NCBI GenBank assembly: GCA_021814565.1
Contig: JAKAIC010000005.1
Location: 1 to 46,870, forward strand
Direction of reading: 5' to 3'
DNA length: 46,870 nucleotides
Origin: Actinomycetes bacterium
GTDB taxonomy: Bacteria; Actinomycetota; Actinomycetes; S36-B12; UBA5976
The position numbers and the translations under genes are program-made. The notes beneath the pieces were generated by a model. The model was not told the DNA's origin. It searched no databases and saw only the letters and a program-made list of their open reading frames with translations. Shown here in pieces: positions 9,904 through 18,676 of the stretch. Position 1 is the stretch's first letter; every line of letters starts with the position of its first letter.

Positions 9904-12401
9904 GACTGCCCCACTCCCTTCAGGGTGAGGGTGTCCTGCGCGGAGGCACGGACAGCTTGGACGCTGAAGGGCCACGGATAGGTGCGGCCGGCGGCCCAGG
10001 CGTCGACCTGGTCGACGTAGTGCGGGGAATAGGCGTGGCCGCTCTCACCTGTGAGGTTGACCCATGTGCTGTTGTCCCAGTTGGAGAGATCCAGCACCTG
10101 GCGCATCGATGGCAACCACGTGACGTCATACCCGAGGTCCAACTGCCAGCTGGTTGCGACCACCACCGATGAGGATCCGGAAACACTGATGGGGCCGCGG
10201 TTGAAGAGCCTCTCGATGACGGCGATGCCGCTCTTGCCCAGGCTCTGGTTGGTGAGCGTGAGCGTGTGCAACTCGCCCCAACTCCTGCCCCCGTCGCCAG
10301 TGCTGGGGTCGATCCCCAGCTCGGTCATGGCTTCGGCCAGCGCGCGCGTGATCATGTCCTTGCGGGTCTCGATCACATTCCTTGTACGTACGTCGTCCCA
10401 CCATTTGTTGGTGGGATCGGCCAGTAGGTGGCGCATCACCTCGAACCATCGATCCTGGCCGTCGATGATGACGGCCTTCGGCAACTCATCGCGGAAGACG
10501 TCGAGCGCCAGGTGCCGCCAGAAGGAGGCGAAGAGCGCCGCACCGCGAGAATCCGCGTTCATCTGAAAGCCCTGGCTACCCCACTCGGTGAGCAGCCGGG
10601 TGGCCGTGTTCGACACATCCTCCGCTGCTGCCGGCACCAGTACGCGTGCCAGGTCGTCCTGGGCATCCATCTGCAATTGCTGCATCAGCGTGATGGAGAC
10701 CTTGGTCCCCGAGGCGATAGTGCGCGCCAGCACATCCCGGATGCGTTGCGAACGCGAACCGTAGGACCAGTCGGTGGTGAGGAAATAGGGGTAGGTGCGA
10801 TCGCGGATCACCGCTTGGTTGGCGGTGACGATGAAGCCTTCACGGGGATTGAGCACGGATGGCAGGGCCTTGAAGGGGATATAGCCCACCCACTTGTACT
10901 TCGAGTCCCAGCCCGGCACCGGCCAACGCCCGTCGTAGCCGCTGCGAATGGGGATGCGGCCCGGCGCCTGATAGCCGATGTTGCCGTTGACATCGGCATA
11001 GACGAGGTTCTGCGCCGGCACCTCGAAGGTGCGCGCAGCCGCACGGAATTGGCGCCAGTTGGCGGCACGGTTGAGCATGAAGACCGCGTCAGCTGTGCGG
11101 CCCGGCGTGAGCGCGGTCCAGCGCAAGGCGACGGCTGTGCCCTGGCCAGCGGCCGCCTTGGCGTAGTCCTTGCTGGCATCGGAGATGAGTGGGCCGTGCA
11201 TGGTGGAACGGGCGAGCCACCGCACATCCTTGCCACCCGCAACATGGATGGTCTGGACGATGGAGTGGATGGGCAGGGAGGCCCCGTCCACCTGGTAGGT
11301 ATCGCCCCGGGTCTTCTCGATCACCAGATCCGATACGTCCGGCCCCAGGTTGGTGAATCCCCAACCCACGCGCGCGTTGTGGCCGATGATGATGCCCGGG
11401 AATCCGCTGAAGGACCAACCGGCTACGTCGAAGGTGCAGTTGCTGGTGATCTGCAGGCAGTGCAGGCCCACCTGCGTCCACACCGACGGCATCTGGGCCG
11501 TCAGGTGCGGGTCATTGGCGAGCAGGGGCTTGCCCGTCGTCGTGTATTTGCCGGATACCACCCAGGAATTGGAGCCGATGCCCGGGGTCTTGGTGCCGAA
11601 GTAGGCCGGCAGCTTGCGGATGAGTGCCGCGATGTCCCGCATGGTGCCAGCGGTGTTGGGCAACGCCGGCGCCTTGGCATCGAAGGTGGTGAGGTTGACG
11701 ACGCCACCCTGCGTCACGATCGGGGCGTTACGGCTATACGGATACGGCGGGTACAGCTCCTCAGCTCGCTTCACCCCGACCGCGGCTGCGGCCATGGTGC
11801 GATCGAGCTCGTCGTCAAGATTGCCGCGCAGATCCCAGGCCATGGCCTTGAGCCATGAGACCGAGTCCACTTCCGTCCAGGGCTCGGGCACGTAGTTCTT
11901 CAGCTGCAGGCCCAGAATGGCGTATTCGAGCGACCTGCTCTTGCCGTCCTGGTGCTCCGCCAACCAGGCGTTCACACCCTGCGCGTAGGCGCGCAGCAGG
12001 GCCACCGTCTCCGGCTTGAGCAGGGCGATCTCCCGCTCGGCGACGCGTCGCCAGCCCAGCGTGCGCAGGAATTCATCGGTCTGAAGCTGGTCCTTGCCGA
12101 AGAGCTCGGAGAGCCGACCCGCCGTGATGTGACGGCGGAAATCCATCTCCCAGAAGCGATCCTGGGCGTGCACGAAACCCTGCGCGAACATGAGGTCGTG
12201 GTCGGTGCTGGCATAGATCTGCGGCACCCCGCGTGCATCGCGCAGCACGCGCACATCATGGTTGAGCCCGGGGACGTCCAGCGTGCCCGAGGTCTGCGGC
12301 CACGAGGCGCGCACCACGGTGTACCCGTAGGCGCCCACACCCAGCCCAACCACTACGACAATCGCCACCGACACCGTGAGGATCCGACGCAGTCGCTTCA
12401 T
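9900..12401 (-). CDS. Penicillin acylase family (Ntn) hydrolase
   Basis: An 833-residue protein of the penicillin/AHL acylase (S45) family. An N-terminal hydrophobic segment (residues 7-30) acts as signal peptide or anchor, placing it outside the membrane. The small-subunit region contains VLRDARGVPQIYA and FAQGFVHAQDRFWEMDFRR. Autocatalytic cleavage is expected before Ser277 in PGIGSNSWVVSG, making that Ser the N-terminal nucleophile. The KPLLANDPHL and GWGFTNLGPDVSD segments are also typical. Family members cleave amide bonds in beta-lactams, acyl-homoserine lactones or lipopeptides; the substrate cannot be read here. The gene begins three bases after the menD stop and overlaps the dapB-like gene, so it is co-transcribed with men genes. 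Confidence 0.9.
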   Translation of the reverse strand: MKRLRRILTVSVAIVVVVGLGVGAYGYTVVRASWPQTSGTLDVPGLNHDVRVLRDARGVPQIYASTDHDLMFAQGFVHAQDRFWEMDFRRHITAGRLSELFGKDQLQTDEFLRTLGWRRVAEREIALLKPETVALLRAYAQGVNAWLAEHQDGKSRSLEYAILGLQLKNYVPEPWTEVDSVSWLKAMAWDLRGNLDDELDRTMAAAAVGVKRAEELYPPYPYSRNAPIVTQGGVVNLTTFDAKAPALPNTAGTMRDIAALIRKLPAYFGTKTPGIGSNSWVVSGKYTTTGKPLLANDPHLTAQMPSVWTQVGLHCLQITSNCTFDVAGWSFSGFPGIIIGHNARVGWGFTNLGPDVSDLVIEKTRGDTYQVDGASLPIHSIVQTIHVAGGKDVRWLARSTMHGPLISDASKDYAKAAAGQGTAVALRWTALTPGRTADAVFMLNRAANWRQFRAAARTFEVPAQNLVYADVNGNIGYQAPGRIPIRSGYDGRWPVPGWDSKYKWVGYIPFKALPSVLNPREGFIVTANQAVIRDRTYPYFLTTDWSYGSRSQRIRDVLARTIASGTKVSITLMQQLQMDAQDDLARVLVPAAAEDVSNTATRLLTEWGSQGFQMNADSRGAALFASFWRHLALDVFRDELPKAVIIDGQDRWFEVMRHLLADPTNKWWDDVRTRNVIETRKDMITRALAEAMTELGIDPSTGDGGRSWGELHTLTLTNQSLGKSGIAVIERLFNRGPISVSGSSSVVVATSWQLDLGYDVTWLPSMRQVLDLSNWDNSTWVNLTGESGHAYSPHYVDQVDAWAAGRTYPWPFSVQAVRASAQDTLTLKGVGQS

Positions 12402-12404
12402 GAG

Positions 12405-14012
12405 CTACCCCCGCAAGTTGACGACGATGACGTTGATGCCACCGTCGTTGCGCGCGCTCCGCAACGCGCTGGTCAAGGCGGACTTGTCATTGACTTCGTG
12501 TGCACGTGCGCCGAAGCCACGGGCGATGGTGACGAGATCACGGTTGTGTGGGGTGCCGTACACGCGCTTGAAGAGCTCGTGGTACTCGGGGGCACCCTGC
12601 TCGAGGGTCTCGAAGATGCGACCCCCGTTGCTGTCGAGGACCACCAAGGCCATATCGGGCACCGGCGACTGTGCTTCGATGAGCAAACCGTTGATGTCAT
12701 GCAGGAAGGTGAGATCCCCCAGCAGGGCCAGGGCAAAAGCATGCGGTCGGCGCAGCTGGTGGGCCAGCGCGGCGCCGATGGCCGACGATACGACCCCGTC
12801 GATGCCATTAGTGCCACGATTGATGAACGAGGTCATCACGTCGTCGAAGGCGGGCGCTACCTGCTCCGCGTAGCGGATGGTGCTGGATGGCCCGTACCAG
12901 ACGAGATCGCCGGGTTCCATCGTCGCCAGCGCCGCTGCCGTCATTGCGGCCGGGGCACTTGGGGCCCGGGCAGCGGCGAGTGCATCCTCCGCGCGCCAGG
13001 CGGCCAGCCACGACGCATCAACAGGCGACAGCCTCGAGACATCCGGCAACCGTGGCAACTGCGCCGCCACCGTTGCCAAGGGGTCGACAGCGGCGCGGCC
13101 GACGGCAACGTGCCGACCGGCATTGCGCACGAAGGCGGCCACACTTCGCGACAGTGCGAAACGCCCCAGTGTCACCACGACCTCGGGGCGCAACTCCGGA
13201 TTCGCGAGGCAGGCCGGATAGTGCGTGATGGCACAGATGCCTAGCCGCGCACCGCTCCCCGGCTCGGCCAGGACGGGCCATCCCAGCTGCGATGCGAACG
13301 CTCCGACATCCTCTGCCTGGGAGGGATCGGAGGTGATGATGACGCCCTTGGGCGTGGCACCGCCGGAGGGCCAGATGCCCGACCAGTTGCCGCGCGGCAC
13401 CTCTGCCGAATGACGGGGTGCTGCCACCGGTGGCAAGCCGTTGGTCCATGAGCTATCGCCGTCACCTGGCACCAGCGGCTCCGCGAAGGGCAGGTTGATG
13501 TGCACGGCGCCGGGCATGGTGGTGGCGTTGCCGTGCGCGGCAGCGACCGCGTCTGCGATCAGGCCCCGCCAGTGCGCGTCCAGCTGGTTGCTGGCAATCG
13601 GGGCCTCCAAGGACTTGAGCACGGCGACGCCGAAGAGCTCACGCTGGTTGATGGTCTGGTTGGCCCCCTTGCCGCGGAGGACGGGGGGGCGATCAGCGGT
13701 GATGAGGAGCAGTGGCACCCCGGCCTCGGTGGCCTCGAAGGCCGCCGCATGGAAGTGCGCTGCTGCGGTACCCGACGTGCAGACGACGGCAACCGGAGCG
13801 GCCAGCCGCTTGGCCAGACCCAACGCGAGGAAGGCGGCGGAACGCTCATCAACCCGCACATGCAGACGCAGCCTGTTGGCGCCGGCGGCCTGGGCCAGGG
13901 CAATGGAGAGCGGACCGTTGCGGGAACCCGGTGCGAGCACCACCTCACCGATGCCACTGCGCAGAAGCCCGTCCACCAGGGCTCGCGCCTGCACCGTGCT
14001 CGGATTCGTCAT
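12405..14012 (-). CDS. menD: SEPHCHC synthase (2-succinyl-5-enolpyruvyl-6-hydroxy-3-cyclohexene-1-carboxylate synthase)
   Basis: Thiamine-diphosphate enzyme joining isochorismate and 2-oxoglutarate in menaquinone synthesis. It opens with LVDGLLRSGIGEVVLAPGSR, has the catalytic Glu in VDERSAAFLALGLAK (Glu56), the CTSGTAAAHFHAA segment, RPPVLRGKGANQTINQ, and a C-terminal ThDP/Mg motif GDLTFLHDINGL with NGGRIFETLEQG. The ATG at 14012 (MTNPSTVQ) overlaps the menC stop (ATGA); 20 further in-frame residues upstream lie inside menC and were rejected. The product is 535 residues. Confidence 0.95.
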   Translation of the reverse strand: MTNPSTVQARALVDGLLRSGIGEVVLAPGSRNGPLSIALAQAAGANRLRLHVRVDERSAAFLALGLAKRLAAPVAVVCTSGTAAAHFHAAAFEATEAGVPLLLITADRPPVLRGKGANQTINQRELFGVAVLKSLEAPIASNQLDAHWRGLIADAVAAAHGNATTMPGAVHINLPFAEPLVPGDGDSSWTNGLPPVAAPRHSAEVPRGNWSGIWPSGGATPKGVIITSDPSQAEDVGAFASQLGWPVLAEPGSGARLGICAITHYPACLANPELRPEVVVTLGRFALSRSVAAFVRNAGRHVAVGRAAVDPLATVAAQLPRLPDVSRLSPVDASWLAAWRAEDALAAARAPSAPAAMTAAALATMEPGDLVWYGPSSTIRYAEQVAPAFDDVMTSFINRGTNGIDGVVSSAIGAALAHQLRRPHAFALALLGDLTFLHDINGLLIEAQSPVPDMALVVLDSNGGRIFETLEQGAPEYHELFKRVYGTPHNRDLVTIARGFGARAHEVNDKSALTSALRSARNDGGINVIVVNLRG

Positions 14013-15010
14013 CTCGCCCCCTGCCCGGCAATGCCGGCATGTTGCCACGCCCGCAGCAAGCGTGCACGCCAACGCTCGCGCATGTCGTCATCGACGAGGC
14101 CGGCCGGGTCGAACTGCAGGGGAACGGTCCTCGTGACGCGCAGTGCACCGTCGGTGACGGTCTGCGGTGCCGGCACCACATCGTGGGCAAGCAGCGCGCC
14201 GGTGCCCAGGCCACAGGCCAAGGACAGCTCCGGCAGGCATGCGGCCAGCCAGAGTCCGCTTGCCAATCCCACCGAGCTGTCGAGACTGCCGGACACCACC
14301 ACTGGCAGGGCGCATTGCGCGGCCAGTTCCAGTGCCGGCATCAGGCCACCCAGGGGGATGGCCTTGAACACCGCGACATCCGCGACCTCACGCAGGGCGG
14401 CCACGGCTCTGCCCGGGTCGTTGCTCAGGCGGATGCCCTCATCAACGGCCACCCGCACGTCAATGCGCCGTCGCAGTTCCTGCAGGTCCGTCAAGTCGGC
14501 GACCGGCTGCTCCACGTACTCCAGGCCACCCGCAATGGCGTCAAGCACGGCGACCCTTTCCACCGCCTGGGTCAACGTCCAACGCTGGTTGGTGTCGATG
14601 CGGATCGCCCCCTGCACTCCGGCATCGTCGAGCGCGCCCCGGATGATGGCCACCCGTTCGATGTCCGCATCGAAGTCAGGCGCGCCCACCTTGGTCTTGA
14701 TGGTGGTGCAGCCCTGTTGCAGTGCCTCCTCCAGCAGCGCGCGCGTGGTCTGCGCATCGGTGCTGGGAATGATGGCGTTGACGGGCACCCGTTCACGCAA
14801 GGGCTGCGGCCAACTCCCGAAGGCCTGCTCCATAGCCGCAGCCAGCCAGCGGCCGGCATGCACGTCACTGTGATCAGCGAAGGGCGCGAACTCACCCCAG
14901 CCGGACGGCCCCTCGATGAGCAAGCCCTCCCGCACCGTCACGCCACGGAATTCACGGCGCAGGGGCAGGGCGAAGACCTGCGCAACCGCAAGCACCTCGT
15001 CGGGTGTCAC
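14009..15010 (-). CDS. menC: o-Succinylbenzoate synthase
   Basis: Enolase-superfamily dehydratase making o-succinylbenzoate from SHCHC. Active-site elements are present: TTIKTKVG (catalytic Lys), [14 protein letters not shown] and VDEG for metal-binding Asp/Glu/Asp, and FKAIPLGG for the second Lys. The GTG start at 15010 overlaps the menB stop as GTGA. The product has 333 residues. The operon position between menB and menD supports the assignment over other muconate-lactonizing-like enzymes. Confidence 0.93.
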   Translation of the reverse strand: MTPDEVLAVAQVFALPLRREFRGVTVREGLLIEGPSGWGEFAPFADHSDVHAGRWLAAAMEQAFGSWPQPLRERVPVNAIIPSTDAQTTRALLEEALQQGCTTIKTKVGAPDFDADIERVAIIRGALDDAGVQGAIRIDTNQRWTLTQAVERVAVLDAIAGGLEYVEQPVADLTDLQELRRRIDVRVAVDEGIRLSNDPGRAVAALREVADVAVFKAIPLGGLMPALELAAQCALPVVVSGSLDSSVGLASGLWLAACLPELSLACGLGTGALLAHDVVPAPQTVTDGALRVTRTVPLQFDPAGLVDDDMRERWRARLLRAWQHAGIAGQGAR

Positions 15011-15939
15011 GGGCGCTTGGGGAATCGTCCGAAGTCGGGGCGTCGCTTCTCCTTGTACGCGTTGCGACCCTCCTGCGCCTCCTCGGACATGTAGAAGAGC
15101 AGCGTGGCATCACCCGCCAACTGCTGCACGCCGGCCAGTCCGTCGTCGGCCGCGTTGTGGGATGCCTTGAGCATGCGCAGGGCCAGCGGCGAGTACTCGA
15201 GCATCTCGCGCGCGTATTGCACGGTGGCGATCTCGAGGTCCGCCAACGGCACCACCTCGTTCACCAGGCCCCAGTCGTAGGCCTGCTCCGCGCCGTACTG
15301 GCGACACGTGAACCACACCGCGCGGGAGCGCTTCTGCCCGACGCTGGCAGCCAGCAGCCCTGACCCGTAACCGCCGTCGAAGGACCCGACACGGGGCCCG
15401 GTCTGCCCGAAGCGGGCGTTGTCCGCGGCGATGGAAAGGTCGCATACAACATGCAGCACGTGACCACCGCCGATGGCGTAGCCGGCAACCATGGCGATCA
15501 CGGGCTTGGGCGTGCGGCGGATCTGCACCTGCAGATCGAGGACATTGAGGCGGCCGATGCCTGCCTTGGCCACATCGTCCCCGCCCAGGTAGCCGTCATC
15601 TCCGCGGATCACCTGGTCGCCCCCTGAGCAGAAGGCCCAGTCACCCTGCCCGGTGAGGATGATGACGCCGATAGAGGGATCGTCCCGCGCCACATCGAAG
15701 GCCTGCTTTAGCTCGACAATGGTCTGCGGCCGGAAGGCGTTGCGCTTGTGGGGGCGGTTGATGGTGATCTTGGCGATGCCCGCGTCCTCACCGGTGGAGA
15801 CCTCGTAGCGGATGTCCGAGTAGCTGCCCTGGGCCCGCCAGTCGCAAGCCGGGGTGATCGACGAATGTGCCGGATCCTCGGCCGCTGGTGATGAGGGGTC
15901 CACCACTGGTGGCAGGACGTACCGGGTTCGCGTATCCAC
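15007..15939 (-). CDS. menB: 1,4-Dihydroxy-2-naphthoyl-CoA synthase
   Basis: Crotonase-family ring-closing enzyme converting o-succinylbenzoyl-CoA to 1,4-dihydroxy-2-naphthoyl-CoA. Motifs: [15 protein letters not shown], the oxyanion-hole segment [24 protein letters not shown], and [19 protein letters not shown], which is diagnostic for MenB, as is the C-terminal [10 protein letters not shown]. The first 30 or so residues are a poorly conserved extension. The GTG at 15939 has AAAGGA nine bases upstream. It is the first gene of the menB-C-D-acylase-dapB-like operon. Confidence 0.96.
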   Translation of the reverse strand: MDTRTRYVLPPVVDPSSPAAEDPAHSSITPACDWRAQGSYSDIRYEVSTGEDAGIAKITINRPHKRNAFRPQTIVELKQAFDVARDDPSIGVIILTGQGDWAFCSGGDQVIRGDDGYLGGDDVAKAGIGRLNVLDLQVQIRRTPKPVIAMVAGYAIGGGHVLHVVCDLSIAADNARFGQTGPRVGSFDGGYGSGLLAASVGQKRSRAVWFTCRQYGAEQAYDWGLVNEVVPLADLEIATVQYAREMLEYSPLALRMLKASHNAADDGLAGVQQLAGDATLLFYMSEEAQEGRNAYKEKRRPDFGRFPKRP

Positions 15940-15965
15940 TGGACGGATTCCTTTCGTTCGCCGCC

Positions 15966-15972
15966 TAGGCTA
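15966..15972. promoter_or_regulatory. Overlapping divergent -10 boxes for menE (+) and menB (-)
   Basis: The 40-bp gap between menB and menE contains TAGGCT on the plus strand (15966-15971, eight bases before the menE ATG) and TAGCCT on the minus strand (15967-15972). The two hexamers share five base pairs, so two polymerases could not open both promoters at once. The plus-side transcript would be nearly leaderless; the minus-side one has a short leader with a ribosome binding site. The hexamers fit the TANNNT form and are not otherwise proven. Confidence 0.55.
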
Positions 15973-15979
15973 TCCGGCG

Positions 15980-17134
15980 ATGTCCAACCTTGTACTTTCC
16001 CTCCAGCCCGGCCCCAACGGGGTCCGCGAAGCCGTCAGTCGCCTGCGCGAGGTGCTCGACGGTGGTCGTTCCGTCACGCTGCTCCCGGACCGCGTCACCA
16101 CGCCTCCGGCCGGGCACATGACAGCGCAGGGCTGTGTGGTGCTCTCCACCAGCGGTTCCACCGGGGAGGCCCGCGGGGTCGAGCTCGACCTCGACGCCAT
16201 GCTGGCCAGCGCCCACCTGGCAGAGGCGCAGTTGGGAGGGCCGGGCCTCTGGCTCACCGCCATTCCCGTGAGCGGTGCCGGCGGGCTCAACACCGCGGTG
16301 CGGTCGCTGCTCAACGGACATGAGCCGGTGGTGTGGGAAGGCGTTGCTGGTGCGGCACATTTCGACGGCCGCGCCATCGTGCCCTCGCTCCGGACATTGC
16401 GCAGCAGGGCCGATGCCGCGGGTCTGCGCGCCTACGCCTCATTGGTTCCCACCCAGGTCGCACGGCTCCTGGCCTTCGCCAACGTTGACGATCTCGATTC
16501 CATCGAAGCCCTGCGCGAGTTGGCACACCTCGACGCTGTGCTCATCGGTGCTGATGCGCTCGGCGACCAGCTTCGTATCGCACTGCGCGCCTACGGCATC
16601 CACTTCATCACCACCTACGGTGCCACGGAGACCTGCGGTGGCTGCCTGTACGACAACCGCCCCTTCACCGATACCAAGGTGGAGATCGAGGGCGAGGAAC
16701 CCGGACGCCTGGTCATCACCGGGCCCACCGTGGCCTCCCGGTATCTGGACGACGACCCTGACCTGCTGCACCGGCAATGGCGCTCGAACGACATCGGGCG
16801 CTGGCGCCTGGGCCATCTGGAACTCGTCGGCCGCCTTGATGACGTGGTGAAGGTGGGGGGTGTGGCACTGGCGCTTCCGCTCATCGCCAATGCCCTGCGC
16901 ACGCTGGCCGGTACGGTGGACATAGCGGTGCTGGCCCGTGATGACAGCGAGTGGGGCCATGTGCCGATCGCCTTCGTGGCCAACTGCGAACTCAGCGACT
17001 CCACGCTTCGCCAGTATGCCGCCTCGGCCACGGGCCGCACCTCGATCCCGCTCGATATCGTGCGCGTGAGCGAACTCCCCTTGCTAGCCAACGGCAAACT
17101 CGATCGGCAACAACTGCTGGCGATGGTGAAGTAG
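15980..17134 (+). CDS. menE: o-Succinylbenzoate-CoA ligase
   Basis: AMP-forming ligase activating o-succinylbenzoate with CoA. The P-loop-like motif is STSGSTGEARGV near residue 58; ATETCGGCLYDNRP is the second adenylate motif, followed by GRLDDVVKVGGV and the C-terminal catalytic Lys in LPLLANGKLDRQQL. At 384 residues it is short, as is typical of actinobacterial MenE. The ATG at 15980 follows a -10 box at leaderless distance. An in-frame extension upstream crosses the menB promoter and was rejected. It is immediately followed by menA. Confidence 0.93.
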   Translation: MSNLVLSLQPGPNGVREAVSRLREVLDGGRSVTLLPDRVTTPPAGHMTAQGCVVLSTSGSTGEARGVELDLDAMLASAHLAEAQLGGPGLWLTAIPVSGAGGLNTAVRSLLNGHEPVVWEGVAGAAHFDGRAIVPSLRTLRSRADAAGLRAYASLVPTQVARLLAFANVDDLDSIEALRELAHLDAVLIGADALGDQLRIALRAYGIHFITTYGATETCGGCLYDNRPFTDTKVEIEGEEPGRLVITGPTVASRYLDDDPDLLHRQWRSNDIGRWRLGHLELVGRLDDVVKVGGVALALPLIANALRTLAGTVDIAVLARDDSEWGHVPIAFVANCELSDSTLRQYAASATGRTSIPLDIVRVSELPLLANGKLDRQQLLAMVK

Positions 17135-18031
17135 GTGGCCACAACTTCCCAGTGGCTCGCTGCAACACGTCCGCGCACACTGCCAGCAGCCGCCGCCCCT
17201 GTGGTCGTGGGCTGGGCCAGCGCTTGGCATGACGCACTGGGCAAGGGCATCTCCCACCTCGACGCCCTGCTGACGCTCGTGGTCGCGCTGGCACTCCAGG
17301 TCGGGGTCAACTTCTCCAACGACTACAGCGATGGCATACGCGGAACCGATGAATTGCGCGTGGGTCCGGTTCGCCTGGTGGGCCAGCGGCTGGCTCCAGC
17401 ATGGCAGGTGAAGGCCATGGCCTTCCTATGCTTCGGCCTGGCCGCGGTGGTGGGCTTGCTGGTGGTGGCCCGCACGGGAGAGTGGCGGCTGATCGCCATC
17501 GGCGCTCTGGCCATCGTCTCGGCCTGGTTCTACACCGGTGGCAAGAACCCCTACGGCTACCTGGGGCTGGGCGAGGTCTTCGTGTTCGTGTGGTTCGGCC
17601 TGGTGGCGGTACAGGGCACCGTGTTCGTGCTGCTGCACCATGTCACCACCCTGGGCTGGCTCTTCGGCGTCGGCGCCGGAGCGCTGTCCTGCGCACTCCT
17701 CGTCGCCAACAACTTGCGTGACGTCCCCACCGACACCCTGACGGGCAAGCGCACTCTCGCCGTCCGCCTAGGCGCCACCAACACCCGCTGGCTCTACATC
17801 GGTCTCATCTGGCTGGCGCTGCTCATGCCCATCGCGGCCATCGCCATCGGGAACACGCGCTGGCTGGCCCTGGGCCTGGTGGCGGCGCTCGTCGCCCACA
17901 CGCCCGGCTGGGCGGTGATCCGCGGCGCCACCGGCCGAGACCTGCTGCCTGTGCTGGCCAGAACCGGACAGACCCTGCTGGTGTGGGCCGCTGCCATCAG
18001 CCTGGGCCTGGGCCTGGGCGCGCAGTTCTGA
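17135..18031 (+). CDS. menA: 1,4-Dihydroxy-2-naphthoate polyprenyltransferase
   Basis: UbiA-family membrane prenyltransferase that attaches the isoprenoid side chain to dihydroxynaphthoate. It has the two aspartate-rich motifs NDYSDGIRGTD (near residue 60) and NNLRDVPTD (near residue 190), with about eight or nine hydrophobic segments between and after them. The GTG start immediately follows the menE stop with no gap, indicating translational coupling. The product has 298 residues, usual for MenA. Confidence 0.96.
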   Translation: MATTSQWLAATRPRTLPAAAAPVVVGWASAWHDALGKGISHLDALLTLVVALALQVGVNFSNDYSDGIRGTDELRVGPVRLVGQRLAPAWQVKAMAFLCFGLAAVVGLLVVARTGEWRLIAIGALAIVSAWFYTGGKNPYGYLGLGEVFVFVWFGLVAVQGTVFVLLHHVTTLGWLFGVGAGALSCALLVANNLRDVPTDTLTGKRTLAVRLGATNTRWLYIGLIWLALLMPIAAIAIGNTRWLALGLVAALVAHTPGWAVIRGATGRDLLPVLARTGQTLLVWAAAISLGLGLGAQF

Positions 18032-18049
18032 TTGCCTGAGGCACTTCAC

Positions 18050-18070
18050 CGCCTGGGCAGGTATCAGGCG
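18050..18070. terminator. Hairpin in the convergent menA / DUF4229 gap
   Basis: The 124-bp gap (18032-18155) between convergent genes contains CGCCTG...CAGGCG arms (6 bp, 9-base loop) and a smaller TGCC-TGA-GGCA hairpin just before it. No T-run follows on either strand. A shared terminator role is inferred from position only; nothing else was seen in the gap. Confidence 0.3.
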
Positions 18071-18155
18071 CGGTCGCGCTGTGCTGCGTGAAGATCCCGC
18101 GGCTCCCGGCGACGGAGCGCGGCGCACGGGCACCCAGCCGCGGCAAACGCCTGCG

Positions 18156-18398
18156 TCAGTCCTCGTCCTCTTTGCGGGTGTCGGCGTCGATACGGGCGTT
18201 GATTCGCGCAAAGAGCCCGCCCACTGAGCGCCCCAGTTGATCTCGTTGGCGATCCAGCAGCACTAACGAGAGCAGGCCACTCACCAGGAACGCCACCACC
18301 GCCAGGGCGATGGATCGGAGCCCGAAGAGGTAGGCCACAGCACCCACGGCAAGCAGCAGGGCCAGACGCAGGGTCGAGTAGCGGATGAATGCGAGCAT
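18156..18398 (-). CDS. DUF4229-type small membrane protein
   Basis: An 80-residue protein with two hydrophobic segments (RLALLLAVGAVAYLFGL and IALAVVAFLVSGLLSLVLL), then LLDRQRDQLG and a charged C-terminus ending in acidic residues. This matches the actinobacterial DUF4229 pattern, whose function is unknown and whose genes often lie near men/ccdA genes. The ATG at 18398 overlaps the stop of the upstream gene (ATGA), so it is the last gene of the hemD-ccdA operon. Confidence 0.8.
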   Translation of the reverse strand: MLAFIRYSTLRLALLLAVGAVAYLFGLRSIALAVVAFLVSGLLSLVLLDRQRDQLGRSVGGLFARINARIDADTRKEDED

Positions 18399-18676
18399 CA
18401 CTTGCCCTCTCCGCGATTGCGCCAGTCGCGCAGTCGCTTCTTCCAGACCTCATCATCGAGGCTGCGCAGGAAGCGCGGATCGTCGTCCGGCGCCGCTGCG
18501 CGGATCCGCCGTTGCCGCCCGAACACGAACCACAGCAGGGTCCCCAGCCCGGGCAGGAGCAGCGTCAGCAACACCCAGGCATAGCGGGGCAACAGGTTGG
18601 GATTGCGTGTCATCGAGGCCTCGACGATGAAGTACAGCCACACCGCGGCCAGCACGAAGAAGAGCAGCGTGCGCAT
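18398..18676 (-). CDS. Small membrane protein with PLDc_N-type domain
   Basis: A 92-residue protein with two transmembrane helices: MRTLLFFVLAAVWLYFIVEA, then YAWVLLTLLLPGLGTLLWFVFG, followed by a basic then acidic cytoplasmic tail. The LPGLGTLLWFVFG stretch matches the phospholipase-D-nuclease N-terminal (PLDc_N) membrane domain found alone in many small actinobacterial proteins. The start overlaps the ccdA stop (ATGA) and the stop overlaps the DUF4229 start. The role is unknown; no nuclease domain is attached. Confidence 0.78.
   Translation of the reverse strand: MRTLLFFVLAAVWLYFIVEASMTRNPNLLPRYAWVLLTLLLPGLGTLLWFVFGRQRRIRAAAPDDDPRFLRSLDDEVWKKRLRDWRNRGEGK

Noticed and set aside
10428-11858. 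476-codon open frame on the plus strand
   Set aside because: Antisense to the penicillin-acylase-family gene; no recognisable motifs, and its open state follows from codon bias on the other strand.
13500-15094. Long plus-strand open frames opposite menD and menC
   Set aside because: Arg/Pro/Ala-rich shadows of menD, menC and menB with no start signals.
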